In this document: piece after piece, positions 6,325 through 6,449 of the stretch
How positions within the stretch are numbered: the stretch's first letter is position 1
Layout of the letters: each line of letters begins with the position of its first letter
Source: Verrucomicrobiota bacterium
GTDB taxonomy: Bacteria > Chlamydiota > Chlamydiia > Chlamydiales > Rhabdochlamydiaceae
Direction: 5' to 3'
DNA length: 6,449 bases
NCBI GenBank assembly: GCA_903970455.1
Contig: CAJCIW010000158.1
Coordinates: 1 to 6,449, forward strand
The notes under the pieces: model-generated
What the model was told of the DNA's origin: nothing
The model's input: the letters and a program-made list of their open reading frames with translations, nothing else
The model's database searches: none
Program-made: the position numbers and the translations under genes

Positions 6325-6449
6325 TTATAGACTTAGAGTCTGTCTACGGATTTTGTTATTTTGATTTTCGATGATTTTTCCTTTAGGGTCTGATTCGGTG
6401 CCGCAGTACATAGTCGCCCCTGAAGTATTCACATTTTCTCTATGAGAAA
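6325..6449 (-). CDS. Possible 3' end or small ORF of a converging gene (uncertain)
   Basis: On the minus strand a frame is open from the window edge (first complete codon 6447-6445) to TAA at 6327-6325, about 40 codons. It reads through TSGATMYCGTESDPKGK to a basic end IRRQTLSL. If it starts inside the window, ATG 6411-6409 would give 28 residues and has an AGGGG stretch five bases before it. I do not recognise the product. An open frame of 40 codons in six frames is not unlikely by chance, so this is listed only because nothing else explains the last 120 bases. Confidence 0.22.
   Translation of the reverse strand, partial: SHRENVNTSGATMYCGTESDPKGKIIENQNNKIRRQTLSL
6327..6362 (+). terminator. 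Weak hairpin followed by T-rich stretch downstream of the MreD-like gene
   Basis: AGACT (6329-6333) and AGTCT (6337-6341) can form a stem with loop TAG, extended by a G-U pair (6328/6342) and an A-U pair (6327/6343). A T-rich tract starts at 6351. A second AGTCT at 6316-6320 could pair with the same AGACT, giving two exclusive folds. The stem has only two G-C pairs, so termination here is a weak prediction. Confidence 0.22.

Noticed and set aside
5894..6364. 156-codon + frame overlapping the MreD-like gene
   Set aside because: Its translation is rich in His, Pro, Arg and Leu in the manner of a shifted membrane-protein gene, has no ribosome site and no domain.
6371..6445. 24-codon + frame starting ATG 6371
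   Set aside because: Too short, no ribosome site, no recognisable sequence.

Overview
The window looks like a chromosomal segment of a member of the Chlamydiota, probably an environmental (Parachlamydiales-type) lineage rather than Chlamydiaceae. The first 21 bases encode IFKEAK-stop, the C-terminal end of chlamydial-type ribosomal protein L33 (rpmG). They are followed by an oversized LolC/E-like permease and LolD, which as I recall is the order rpmG-CT151-CT152 in Chlamydia. The permease N-terminus (MFELSVALKYLIPRK) also resembles my memory of the chlamydial protein. The species call is inference. By eye the genes look more GC-rich than typical Chlamydiaceae, and the genes after lolD are not the ones I expect there.

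Layout, all confident genes on the + strand: rpmG 3' end (1-21); lolC/E-like permease (40-2049); lolD (2046-2711, ATGA overlap); ugd, UDP-glucose 6-dehydrogenase (2750-4141, taken from the internal ATG); ispA, farnesyl diphosphate synthase type (4116-4964, 26-bp overlap with ugd); an 82-bp AT-rich gap holding a candidate promoter; a compact phosphoglycosyl transferase that starts a polyprenol-linked glycan (5047-5745); and a small MreD-like membrane protein (5748-6296, TTG start). The last ~150 bases hold weak inverted repeats and an open minus-strand frame that may be the 3' end of a converging gene.

The genes share a cell-envelope theme. The Lol genes move lipoproteins out of the inner membrane. 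Ugd makes UDP-glucuronate, a precursor for surface polysaccharide. IspA makes farnesyl diphosphate, from which undecaprenyl phosphate is built, and undecaprenyl phosphate is the usual acceptor of the phosphoglycosyl transferase. MreD belongs to the cell-elongation machinery. That ugd, ispA and the transferase serve one glycan pathway is inference, supported by tight spacing but interrupted by the 82-bp gap. I saw no tRNA, rRNA, CRISPR array, insertion sequence or phage gene, and no clearly unprecedented system.
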